Positions 25,391 through 32,851 of a DNA stretch of 64,000 nt are shown here, in pieces. Position numbers and translations under genes: made by a program. The stretch lies in assembly GCF_005047655.1 (NCBI RefSeq), contig NZ_SUKF01000009.1, forward strand, positions 186,001 to 250,000. The letters are read 5' to 3'. The DNA comes from Sinimarinibacterium arenosum. GTDB lineage: Bacteria > Pseudomonadota > Gammaproteobacteria > Nevskiales > Nevskiaceae. The notes under the pieces were generated by a model that saw only the letters and a list, made by a program, of their open reading frames with translations, was not told where the DNA came from and ran no database searches. How positions within the stretch are numbered: the stretch's first letter is position 1; each line of letters opens with the position of its first letter.

Positions 25391-25646
25391 TCCGCCCGTT
25401 CGCCTGAATTCCCCGCACGTCATGGCCTCTGACCACCGGCGACCGCAGCCGCAGGCGTCGACCGCCGGATTCCGCGCGCTGACGGCGCCTCTGTTCACCT
25501 GGGAGGTGGAGCGCTTCGACGCGCGCCGCAACGGCAAGACCGCACGCCTATTGGCGGCCTGCGAACACCACGCCGGGGAAGGGGACATCTTTGATCCGAA
25601 GGCGGACCGGGCCGTGCTGACTCGACGGACGTTGATCCCGAGATGA
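25383..25646 (+). CDS. Small protein coupled to traD
   Basis: 87 residues. It overlaps the end of the RecD-like gene by 8 bases and the start of traD by 4, so the three are translationally coupled. The sequence is basic, with a Pro-rich N-terminus and the block LFTWEVERFDARRNGKTARL. No known domain is seen. The position suggests a partner of the coupling protein or relaxosome, which is inference. Confidence 0.5.
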   Translation: MPNPPVRLNSPHVMASDHRRPQPQASTAGFRALTAPLFTWEVERFDARRNGKTARLLAACEHHAGEGDIFDPKADRAVLTRRTLIPR

Positions 25647-27490
25647 ACCAGTTTGACCGCTACACCAGCCAGGCGCGCCTGCAGGTTCGTCTACGCAACG
25701 CCCAGCGGCGCTTGCTGGGGAGCCTGTGGACCCCCGCGCTGGCCGCCGCCGCGCCCTTCCTTCCCGCGCCGCTGTACGGGGCGCTGGGCGCCGGGGCCGG
25801 ACTGTTTGCCGCGCGGCGCCTCGCAGAGATCCACCAACTCGAACAGCCGCCGCCAGTCCACGAGTCCTACGCCTTCGCGCCGCGCGTGGTGACCGGCCCC
25901 TCCAATGGCATGTACTTCGGGCAGTCGCTGGACTTTCTGTCGTACAAAGCGGGCCTCGAGTCGCTTCGCGCCGAGCACGGCCGCGTCACCCCCGAGCAAC
26001 TGCGCGGCTACAACAACGCCACGATCTCCGCCATGAAGCCGATGTTCATCGCGGACGCGGAGTTGGCTGCGCACGTGGCGATCATGGGCTCTCCGGGACA
26101 AGGCAAGACCGAGCTTCTGCTGGCGCTCTGCGAGCAGCAGGTGAAGCGCGGCGGGGGGATGATCATCTTTGACCCGAAATCGGACGAGGAGGTGTTTGCC
26201 CGCGTCGCCGAGATCATGCGCGTGTGCTACCGCGAGCACGATCTGCGCTACTTCAATCCGGATCGCCCGCAGCTGTCGCACACCTACAACCCGCTGCTGT
26301 ACGGCGGCACCCGTCACATCGTGTCAACCGGCATGAAGCTGGCCAAGACGCCCTCGGGCGGGGATGACTTTTTCTATCGCATGACCCGCCTGGGCATGCT
26401 GGCCGCGATCGTCTGCCTGAAGTCACAGCCCAGCCGCACCCCGATCAGCTTTGCCGATCTTGCGCCGCTGTTCTCGGACCTGCCGACCTTCATCCGCCTG
26501 TGGCAGCAGATCCCCGAGGAGAACCGCGAGGCCCGCGAGTTCGTATACCAATTCCTCAGCATGTGGCTGACCGAGGATTCGAAGGGCAACCTGAAGATCA
26601 ACCGCACCCGCTACCTGGAAATTCTCGCGGGCCTCAAGCAGATGGTGATGGACTTCTGTCACAGCGAGTATCGCGCGCTGCTGAATTCCTATAACCCGGA
26701 CATCAACCTCAAGGATGTCATCGAGAACGGGCAGGTGCTCTACGTCGGCTTCAGCGCGCTGACCGACAAGCAGGGTTCGAATGTGTTTGGACGCCTGATG
26801 CTGGCCGACCTGGCGCGCGCCATCGGTGAGATTTTCACCGAGCGCACTCGCCCGGCCATTCCGCCGCTGGTGTTCATGGACGAATACGGATCCAGTGCGG
26901 ATGAAGCGGACCTTGAACTGTTCCAGATGGGACGCTCCGCGCGCGTACCCATCATCGTTGCGGTGCAGGGTCGAGGCTTTCTGGACAGCGTCAACCAGCA
27001 GTTCATGCCCAAGCTGCTCGACGCCACGGCCAATCACATCTTCATGCGGGTGTCGTCAGAAGAAACACGCTCCACCGCGGCCAAGCTCGCCGGATCGACG
27101 ATCACGCGCTTTGCCCAGACCAGCGACAGTCGCAACTTCGGTCGCAGCTACAGCAACTACGAGACCGGCCTTCTGCATGACGAAAGCCATGGCCGCTCGG
27201 TCAGCACCGGCACAAAAGAAACCCGCGAAGACCTGATTCAGCCCGAGGATTTCATGATGGAACGCGGTGACGCGATCATCATCAACTCAGCAGGCTCGCA
27301 CAAATTGCGACTGCCCCTGATCCAGATTTCCGGCGTGCCGCACTCGTCTTCCGATGTGTGGCTGCCCCGGTTTGCCCGTCACAAGGTCAAGGGACTGGAC
27401 CTGATGTCCTACACGATGGAGCGCGACAGCGCGCTACTGGACAGCCTGCTGAGCGGTCCCTCCGGCATGCCCAGCCCCAAGGAGGACTGA
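25643..27490 (+). CDS. traD: TraD-type coupling protein (VirD4/TraG family)
   Basis: 615 residues, a usual length. A hydrophobic N-terminal segment near residues 30-60 (short membrane anchor) is followed by Walker A MGSPGQGKTELLLAL (about residue 148) and IIFDPKSDEEVF. Walker B is IPPLVFMDEYGSSADEADLE (about 405-424), with the arm IIVAVQGRGFLDSVNQQF after it. This is the hexameric ATPase that links the DNA-relaxase complex to the secretion channel at the inner membrane. The sequence is closer to the SXT/ICE TraD group than to F TraD. It heads the T4SS operon. Confidence 0.92.
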   Translation: MNQFDRYTSQARLQVRLRNAQRRLLGSLWTPALAAAAPFLPAPLYGALGAGAGLFAARRLAEIHQLEQPPPVHESYAFAPRVVTGPSNGMYFGQSLDFLSYKAGLESLRAEHGRVTPEQLRGYNNATISAMKPMFIADAELAAHVAIMGSPGQGKTELLLALCEQQVKRGGGMIIFDPKSDEEVFARVAEIMRVCYREHDLRYFNPDRPQLSHTYNPLLYGGTRHIVSTGMKLAKTPSGGDDFFYRMTRLGMLAAIVCLKSQPSRTPISFADLAPLFSDLPTFIRLWQQIPEENREAREFVYQFLSMWLTEDSKGNLKINRTRYLEILAGLKQMVMDFCHSEYRALLNSYNPDINLKDVIENGQVLYVGFSALTDKQGSNVFGRLMLADLARAIGEIFTERTRPAIPPLVFMDEYGSSADEADLELFQMGRSARVPIIVAVQGRGFLDSVNQQFMPKLLDATANHIFMRVSSEETRSTAAKLAGSTITRFAQTSDSRNFGRSYSNYETGLLHDESHGRSVSTGTKETREDLIQPEDFMMERGDAIIINSAGSHKLRLPLIQISGVPHSSSDVWLPRFARHKVKGLDLMSYTMERDSALLDSLLSGPSGMPSPKED

Positions 27491-27492
27491 TC

Positions 27493-27867
27493 ATGCTTCC
27501 GGTCTACATCGAGAACCGTACGTTTCTGGAACGTTTCCGCGATTGGGATCTTGACCCCACTGACGTTTGGCACTGGGCGCTCGACACCGCTCAGTATTAC
27601 CTGAACGCGTTTGGCCCCTGGGGCTACGTGATCGTGTTTGTGTCCGTGGTCATCGCGCTGCTGTCCTTCGACATCACGCACAGCATGACCAGCCTGGTGC
27701 TGGCGGGTGTGATCCGCTCCGTCGGCTCGTTGGTCTTCAAGTCCATCGGCTTGGTCCTGGCCCTGGTGTTCCAGCTCACGCACAGCGCGGTGATTGCCCG
27801 TGCGCGCGACGCCATTCGCTTCTGGGAGTCCCGACTCCGCAAGAGCGAACCGGCCGAGGACGCCTAG
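27493..27867 (+). CDS. T4SS-associated inner-membrane protein
   Basis: 124 residues, starting two bases after the traD stop. Membrane helices lie near residues 44-62 (WGYVIVFVSVVIALLSF) and 70-98, followed by a basic cytoplasmic helix. Its position between traD and the RAQPRD-like gene is where GI-type ICEs encode a small membrane protein of the conjugation system. I do not recognise the sequence itself. Confidence 0.55.
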   Translation: MLPVYIENRTFLERFRDWDLDPTDVWHWALDTAQYYLNAFGPWGYVIVFVSVVIALLSFDITHSMTSLVLAGVIRSVGSLVFKSIGLVLALVFQLTHSAVIARARDAIRFWESRLRKSEPAEDA

Positions 27868-27890
27868 CGCCTCGACCGTTTGCTCGTGAA

Positions 27891-27913
27891 TGGGCGAACG
27901 CTGCGTCTATAGG
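27891..27913 (+). promoter_or_regulatory. Shared-class promoter: TGGGCG-N11-TATAGG
   Basis: It precedes the RAQPRD-like gene by 20 bases and is the internal promoter for the pilus genes. It has CTGCGTCTATAGG in common with the RecD-like gene promoter. Confidence 0.6.
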
Positions 27914-27933
27914 AGCAACAGAAGGAGCTCCTG

Positions 27934-28332
27934 ATGCAAAAGATTGCCGCACTGCTGTTCGCGACCGCGCTTTGGCCGGGCCTGGCCGCCGCCGAGACCA
28001 TTGCCACGCTGCCGATGAATGGCCCTTATGGCACGGCCTACGCCGGACCTACGGTGCTCGATCAGCGTGACGCCGGATATCAGATGGCCCTCGAGCACGC
28101 CGCGAATGCGCAACGCGCTTTGCAGCGCGCGCTGGATGAGATGGCGCAGTCCCAAAGCCTCTACGCCTTCCCCGGCTTCCAGTATTCGGCGCTCGCGCGA
28201 GAGCTGACGCTCGCGCGGGATGCCGTGGCAGTGATGGTGACGCCAGAACAGCGTCGCCTTCGCTACCAAACCCTGACACCCGACGGCATGTACATGCGCG
28301 TGCCGGGTGCTGTCGCGTCCCCTACCAAGTAA
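27934..28332 (+). CDS. RAQPRD-like periplasmic conjugation protein
   Basis: 132 residues with a signal peptide (cleavage after LAAAE or just before it). The central part is helical, and the C-terminus (FQYSALARELTLARDAVAVM then LTPDGMYMR) resembles the end of the ICE protein family named RAQPRD, although the RAQPRD residues themselves are replaced by EQRRLRY. The family is known only as a conserved part of GI-type conjugation systems. Position just before the pilin agrees. Confidence 0.5.
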   Translation: MQKIAALLFATALWPGLAAAETIATLPMNGPYGTAYAGPTVLDQRDAGYQMALEHAANAQRALQRALDEMAQSQSLYAFPGFQYSALARELTLARDAVAVMVTPEQRRLRYQTLTPDGMYMRVPGAVASPTK

Positions 28333-28346
28333 CCCGGAGTTAGACC

Positions 28347-28820
28347 ATGCGTACCCAAGTTGATGACCGTAACTCTTCGATGCCTGAGCGCATCGCCAAC
28401 GCCATGTATGGCCTGATGGCGTCCCTGACCACTCGCGCGGCGCTGCGGGCCGACGGGGGTCTGGCGCCGATGGATCCCGCCACCGAGCAGCAGCTGCAGC
28501 GGATGGGCAACTTCCTGGTGGCCGCGCTGGTCCTCACGGTGTTCGCCCTGATGCCGCAGCTGGCGCTCGCCGACGGCGGCGGCTTCCTTCCCGACAACAC
28601 CGAGGGATTTCGGACTGACGTCAAAGGCAGCTGGACGCTGATCTCCTATGTCGTGATCTTCCTTGGGCTGGCGGTGCTGGTCATCGGCTTGTTCGTGCCG
28701 ATGGCGTCTTGGCTGAAAGGTGGCGCGATTGCAGCCGTAGGCGTTGGTGCCTTCGGCGAGTCCGTCGTGACGTGGCTGTATGAGATCGGCGGCAACAGCG
28801 CCGGCACCACGGGCGGTTGA
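28347..28820 (+). CDS. traA: Conjugative pilin precursor (TraA-like)
   Basis: 157 residues. The long leader ends in VFALMPQLALADGGGF, with a cleavage site expected after LALA. The mature part of about 82 residues has two membrane helices (LISYVVIFLGLAVLVIGLFV and a Gly/Ala/Val-rich second helix) and ends in a Gly-rich tail. This is the layout of F-type and GI-type pilins, with an unusually long cytoplasmic leader of about 50 residues before the signal helix. GGAG precedes the start. It is the main pilus subunit. Confidence 0.75.
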   Translation: MRTQVDDRNSSMPERIANAMYGLMASLTTRAALRADGGLAPMDPATEQQLQRMGNFLVAALVLTVFALMPQLALADGGGFLPDNTEGFRTDVKGSWTLISYVVIFLGLAVLVIGLFVPMASWLKGGAIAAVGVGAFGESVVTWLYEIGGNSAGTTGG

Positions 28821-28829
28821 TTCGTCGCC

Positions 28830-29186
28830 ATGGCCGCCCGTCGATGTCCTGTAAACGCCCTCGAGCCGTTCCGGTTCCTGGGCATTCAGTACGAGTACCT
28901 CGTGCTCTCCGTGATTGTGTTCGTCGCGGCCCACATGGGCTTCCGCGACGTCCTGGGGACCCTGGGGCCGTTTGTGTCGCTGGCTACTGGCATTGCATTC
29001 GGTCAGCTGTTGCAGAAGGCGACGCAGGACCAGCCGGGCGGCTGGCTACAGCATGTGGTCCTGGTCTGGGTGAGCGACCCGAAACGGTCGCGTTGGGTGC
29101 CCGGACTGGCTCCCATGATGGAACAGGAATTCCAGACGCGGGGCGCGCTGCCCCCGTCTGGAATTCGCAATCACTATGAAGCGTAG
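28830..29186 (+). CDS. traL: TraL-like inner-membrane protein
   Basis: 118 residues. The N-terminus has the TraL-type block PFRFLGIQYEYLVLSVIVF, followed by a hydrophobic hairpin (about residues 22-60) and a C-terminal soluble part with WLQHVVLVW. It is placed directly after the pilin and before TraE as in F and GI-type systems. TraL is a VirB3-like component that works with the TraC ATPase. Confidence 0.75.
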   Translation: MAARRCPVNALEPFRFLGIQYEYLVLSVIVFVAAHMGFRDVLGTLGPFVSLATGIAFGQLLQKATQDQPGGWLQHVVLVWVSDPKRSRWVPGLAPMMEQEFQTRGALPPSGIRNHYEA

Positions 29187-29192
29187 ATATCG

Positions 29193-29804
29193 ATGAGCGA
29201 TCTATCCAAACGTGGCGAAGGCTGGACACTCTGGGCGTCCCAGCAGATGGAAATCGAGCGCGAGCGACGTAACAAGATTGTGATGGGTGGCGTGGCGCTT
29301 TTCATCGGGGTGGTCGCATCCCTGTACATCGGCCACCAGAACAAGCGCATCGACTATCTGACCGCGAATCGCCAGATGTACTGCGAGAACAGCGGGGTCG
29401 GTTTGTACCGGTCCACGGCCAAGCGTCCCCAAGAAATGGTGACGCGCTATGCCCGCGAGTACCTGAACAATCTGAAGCAGTTCGACCAGCGCAGCGCCAA
29501 GATCAACTTCGAGCGCGCGCTGTCCATGATGTCTCCCGATGTGGCGGCGGCGACGCGGCCCACACTCGAGGCGCAGATCGAAACCGTGCGCAAGCAGTCG
29601 CTCTCGCAATGGATCACGGTCACCACTGAAGACGTCACCGAAGACGCCTCTACCTACACCTATACCGCGACCGCGAAAGTGGGGGGCCATACGGGCACCA
29701 CGCCACTGCCGACCGGCGTGGCGAAGGTGACGGTTGTGCTCCGAAAAATCGCGCCGAGCGATTCCCGTCCGGAAGGCCTGATGGTGGTTGAGAGTCGCGG
29801 TTAA
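29193..29804 (+). CDS. traE: TraE-like protein (VirB8-like)
   Basis: 203 residues. A short cytoplasmic N-terminus leads to one membrane helix near residues 29-48 (VMGGVALFIGVVASLYIG), then a periplasmic domain with MVTRYAREYLNNLKQFD and repeated beta strands (STYTYTATAKVGG, VTVVLRKI). This matches TraE/VirB8-type periplasmic domains. It is placed between traL and traK. Confidence 0.8.
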   Translation: MSDLSKRGEGWTLWASQQMEIERERRNKIVMGGVALFIGVVASLYIGHQNKRIDYLTANRQMYCENSGVGLYRSTAKRPQEMVTRYAREYLNNLKQFDQRSAKINFERALSMMSPDVAAATRPTLEAQIETVRKQSLSQWITVTTEDVTEDASTYTYTATAKVGGHTGTTPLPTGVAKVTVVLRKIAPSDSRPEGLMVVESRG

Positions 29805-29820
29805 GTCGCGCGTCTATAAC
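29797..29820 (+). promoter_or_regulatory. Weak shared-class promoter: GCGGTT-N12-TATAAC
   Basis: The -10-like part, CGCGTCTATAAC, fits the class but the upstream box is poor. It lies 29 bases before the GTG start of traK. Confidence 0.35.
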
Positions 29821-29849
29821 GACAAGCTCTGGCGGATTGAACAGACATC

Positions 29850-30644
29850 GTGATCAGCAAACCAATTGTTATGGGCCTCGCACTGGCTCTCGCATCCACT
29901 ACTGTGCATGCCGCTGCGTGTGAACGCGTGCAGCGGCAAGTCGTCTTCGCCGGCACGCCGGTTGACGTCAACGTCGCCCCCAACCAGTTCACGGAAGTCG
30001 TCTTCCCTGAAACGCTCGCGGCGGTTCTCCCCGAGAAAACGGAGGGGCTGCAGTATCATGAGAACGCATTTCCGGACCGCCTGTTCTTCACGGTCGAGGA
30101 CCCGAAGTATCGCGGGATCGTGATCCTTCAGGGGGTCAGCGGGAACACCTACCATCTGCGCCTGCTGGGCGGGAACTGCGCCGACCTGACCATTCACGGC
30201 AACGCACGCTCAACGTCCGAAGCGTTGGTGGCACCGCCAGCCTCGGCGCAGAAGAAGGGACGCAAGCTGATCGAGTACATGCTGACCGGTGAAACACCGC
30301 CAGCGTACTCGCGCACCCAGCTCACCGACCCGCTCCCAAGCCGCCTGGTGCTGGAACAGGGTTCGGTGAAGTTCTATCTGTCCGAGATCTACAAGGGTCT
30401 CAACTACACCGGTCTGGTGCTGATGGCGGTCAACGAAGGGCGGGTGCCCTACCGGGTGGCCCTGGAGGGCATCGACTTCTCGACGCCTGAGTTACGCAAC
30501 GTGCTGGGCCGCGTCACCGAAATCACCATGTACCCCTACGACTTCCGCCTGGGCCCTGCGCCGGAGTTTGCGGCGGACGCGGCCCATCCGAGTCACCAGG
30601 GGCTGGTCTTCATCGTCTCGGAGACGCGCCGTGGCCTCCGCTAA
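29850..30644 (+). CDS. traK: TraK-like secretin/outer-membrane-complex protein
   Basis: 264 residues from a GTG; an ATG at 29871 would shorten the signal peptide. The signal peptide ends near VHAAA. Periplasmic beta-rich blocks include DVNVAPNQFTEVVFPE, GNTYHLRLL and a C-terminal half with LVLEQGSVKFYLSEIY. This is the TraK/VirB9-like protein that forms the outer part of the core complex with TraB and TraV. The 3' end overlaps traB by 14 bases. Confidence 0.75.
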   Translation: MISKPIVMGLALALASTTVHAAACERVQRQVVFAGTPVDVNVAPNQFTEVVFPETLAAVLPEKTEGLQYHENAFPDRLFFTVEDPKYRGIVILQGVSGNTYHLRLLGGNCADLTIHGNARSTSEALVAPPASAQKKGRKLIEYMLTGETPPAYSRTQLTDPLPSRLVLEQGSVKFYLSEIYKGLNYTGLVLMAVNEGRVPYRVALEGIDFSTPELRNVLGRVTEITMYPYDFRLGPAPEFAADAAHPSHQGLVFIVSETRRGLR

Positions 30645-32073
30645 GGGCACCGCATCGCCGACGGACCTGAGCGCGGCGCCGACCGAAGGCGGGAAAGCCC
30701 GCTCGCGCCCGCCGGTGCTCGTGGTCGCCGTCCTGGTGCTCGGCGTGGTGGTATTCGCTTGGAAGATCAGCGGCGCTACGCGCAAAGCTGCTCCTCCAAC
30801 GCCTGCAGCCACCGAGACCAAGGCGGTCGACAACCAGACCCTGACCCAGAGCGCGATCGATACCCAGCGGCAGGTCGAGATCGATGCGATGAAGCAGCGC
30901 ATCGCCGGACTCGAAGAGCAGCTTCGCAAGCAGCCGGGGGAAATCAAAGCCCACATCGACGACGTCGAAAGCAAGGTGACGCGAGAAATCCAGGGCATTG
31001 TCACCACGCTCGAGGAACGCAGCGAGGCAAACATCCGCGCGCAGAAGCCACCGCTGGGCGGTAGCGCGGCCAGCCCTCGCCTGGATGGCGGCATCACCAA
31101 CATCCCTCTGCCTGCGGGCGGCGGGGAGTATGGCGAAGAGACTCCAGAGGACAGTTCGTTCCCGTACCGGCGCCTGGGCGGCGCTGCTTTGGTCTCTGCA
31201 AACAATTCGGTGGCGTCCGCGTTGCAGAACCTGCCGGCAATGCCTGCGCCGGTGACCCCGACCGGCCCTGATGCAAGGCCCGCAGCCGCGGCCTATTCGC
31301 CGGAGTCAGGCACGGATCCCGAAGTGGCTGCCCCCGACAAGCCCGCCCGTGGCCTCAGTGGCACTGACGCCAAGCTCGAGCATTCGTTTGTTGTTCCGGC
31401 CTACTCGTATGCGGACCTTCGTACGCTGCATGGGGTGACGTGCCCGGTTCGAACAAGCGCTACCGCGTCCCTGGGACTCTCCGACAAGCCGGCGCCGATC
31501 GTGCTGCCTGTGGTCGGTCCGTTCCGCGGACCGCAAGGCATTGAGATCCAGACGGGGTCCATCCATCTGTTCGGCTTTTGCGAAGGCATGGACCGCCTGC
31601 GGCCCACGGGAATGATCAAAGTCGAAGGACTCTCGATGGTGCGCGCCGATGGCAGCAATTACACCGTCTCGATCAACGGCTACGTGATTGACGCTCGCGA
31701 CAACGACCTCGGTGTGCGCGGCGTCAAGGAATCCGTGAAGGGGCGCCAGCTGGCCGCCGCGATGGCGTCATCAATGATTGCGGCCGCCGGAGATGTCTTC
31801 AATCAGGGCTCGTTCGACACAGTCGAAACCCAAGGCGGCAATCTGCGTCAGGTCCTCAAGGGCGGCAAGTTGGGCAGCGCCATCGGCGGCGCGGCAATCG
31901 CCGCGCCGGCGCGCGAACTGGCGAACTTCTTCCGTCAGTACGCCAACACGCTGTTCGATGTGATCTCCATCGAAGGCGGCACGCCGCTCAAGCTCATCCT
32001 CGAAGAACCCATCCAGTTGCCGGACGACACTGCCGGCGCCGACGAGATTCCTGATGGCCGACCGTTACTCTAA
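30631..32073 (+). CDS. traB: TraB-like core-complex protein (VirB10 family)
   Basis: 480 residues from GTG 30631, eight bases after GGAG and overlapping traK. A membrane helix at about residues 30-46 (PPVLVVAVLVLGVVVFAW) is followed by a coiled coil (about 75-130) and a Pro/Ala-rich linker. The VirB10-type beta-barrel region starts near residue 255 and contains YADLRTLHGVTCPV, GYVIDARDNDLGVRG and a Gly/Ala-rich segment. It spans the envelope and forms the outer-membrane pore with TraK and TraV. Confidence 0.85.
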   Translation: MASAKGTASPTDLSAAPTEGGKARSRPPVLVVAVLVLGVVVFAWKISGATRKAAPPTPAATETKAVDNQTLTQSAIDTQRQVEIDAMKQRIAGLEEQLRKQPGEIKAHIDDVESKVTREIQGIVTTLEERSEANIRAQKPPLGGSAASPRLDGGITNIPLPAGGGEYGEETPEDSSFPYRRLGGAALVSANNSVASALQNLPAMPAPVTPTGPDARPAAAAYSPESGTDPEVAAPDKPARGLSGTDAKLEHSFVVPAYSYADLRTLHGVTCPVRTSATASLGLSDKPAPIVLPVVGPFRGPQGIEIQTGSIHLFGFCEGMDRLRPTGMIKVEGLSMVRADGSNYTVSINGYVIDARDNDLGVRGVKESVKGRQLAAAMASSMIAAAGDVFNQGSFDTVETQGGNLRQVLKGGKLGSAIGGAAIAAPARELANFFRQYANTLFDVISIEGGTPLKLILEEPIQLPDDTAGADEIPDGRPLL

Positions 32074-32392
32074 ATTCACCAAGATCCTTGCGGTGTCCCT
32101 CGCGGCACTGGCGCTCTCCGGCTGTGCGGCCCGCAAGGGCCCGGTGCGTTCGATCGATGAGATCTACGACGAAGTGCATCGCAAAGGGGGGCAGGACGCC
32201 GTCTCGATGCTGCGCGCTGGAATGCGTGAACGCATGGTCTACGGCGTGGCTGATCCCTACGTTCCGCTGCGCACTCCAGACGAAGTGGTCCCGATCTGGG
32301 TGCCTCCCTACGAGGAGCCGCGCACCGGTCGCCGAATCGACGGTCATTGGGAACACACCGTGACCCGGAGAGGCGAATGGTTTACCGAGTGA
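32054..32392 (+). CDS. traV: TraV-like lipoprotein
   Basis: 112 residues with a lipoprotein signal (ALALSGCAAR, Cys at about residue 24). The C-terminal block LRTPDEVVPIWVPPYEEP, followed by GHWEHTV, matches the pattern of TraV-type lipoproteins, where a Pro-x-x-V-x-x-I/R-W-x-x-P/A-(W/Y) motif precedes a VxxGxW strand. It is shorter than F TraV. It overlaps traB by 20 bases and the next gene by 16. Confidence 0.7.
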   Translation: MADRYSKFTKILAVSLAALALSGCAARKGPVRSIDEIYDEVHRKGGQDAVSMLRAGMRERMVYGVADPYVPLRTPDEVVPIWVPPYEEPRTGRRIDGHWEHTVTRRGEWFTE

Positions 32393-32850
32393 TCGCTCTC
32401 GCCGGCACGCTGGCGGTGTCCGCCTGCGCCCACGACCGTTGGCTCCCCGACCATGCGGCGACGTACGACCGTGCCAGCATGCGTGCCGAGGCCATGGCGT
32501 ATTACACGGGTCGCGCGATCGATGACAGTCAGCTCTACCAGCTGCCGCTGATTGCGGCGGCTACGCGATCCAATTTCGCAACGCCTCACGCGGCCCCGCT
32601 GTATCTGCATGAGCCCTTGGCCATGATCATGGTCCGCGGGACGCGCCTTGGCGACGCCGTCACGCTGTGGGGGCGCGCCTGGGGCTACTCCCCGTTGTTT
32701 GCCGACAGTGCCGCGCGCGACATTCGCCTGCAGGACACCTGGAACGGTACAGGGAGTGCCGCTGACCTTTCGGATTGGCTGCATGCCCAAACGGGGCAGC
32801 GCGTCACCATTTTCCCGGAATCCCGGCTACTCATGGTTTCGGAGGGATGA
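32377..32850 (+). CDS. DotD/TcpQ-like lipoprotein with secretin-N-type domain
   Basis: 157 residues with a lipoprotein signal (AVSACAH, Cys at about residue 17). The C-terminal 85 residues look like the small secretin-N or TcpQ/DotD fold: MIMVRGTRLGDAVTLWGRAW, then a strand-helix-strand pattern ending VTIFPESRLLMV. In I-type systems DotD lines the outer-membrane ring; PilL/TcpQ proteins do this for type IV pili. The presence of such a lipoprotein between TraV and TraC is unlike F. Confidence 0.5.
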   Translation: MVYRVIALAGTLAVSACAHDRWLPDHAATYDRASMRAEAMAYYTGRAIDDSQLYQLPLIAAATRSNFATPHAAPLYLHEPLAMIMVRGTRLGDAVTLWGRAWGYSPLFADSAARDIRLQDTWNGTGSAADLSDWLHAQTGQRVTIFPESRLLMVSEG

Positions 32851-32851
32851 C

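Noticed and set aside
32648-32851. Upstream extension of the TraC frame to 1000 residues
   Set aside because: It overlaps the lipoprotein gene at 32377-32850 in another frame; the GTG at 32852 after GGAGGG is a much better start.
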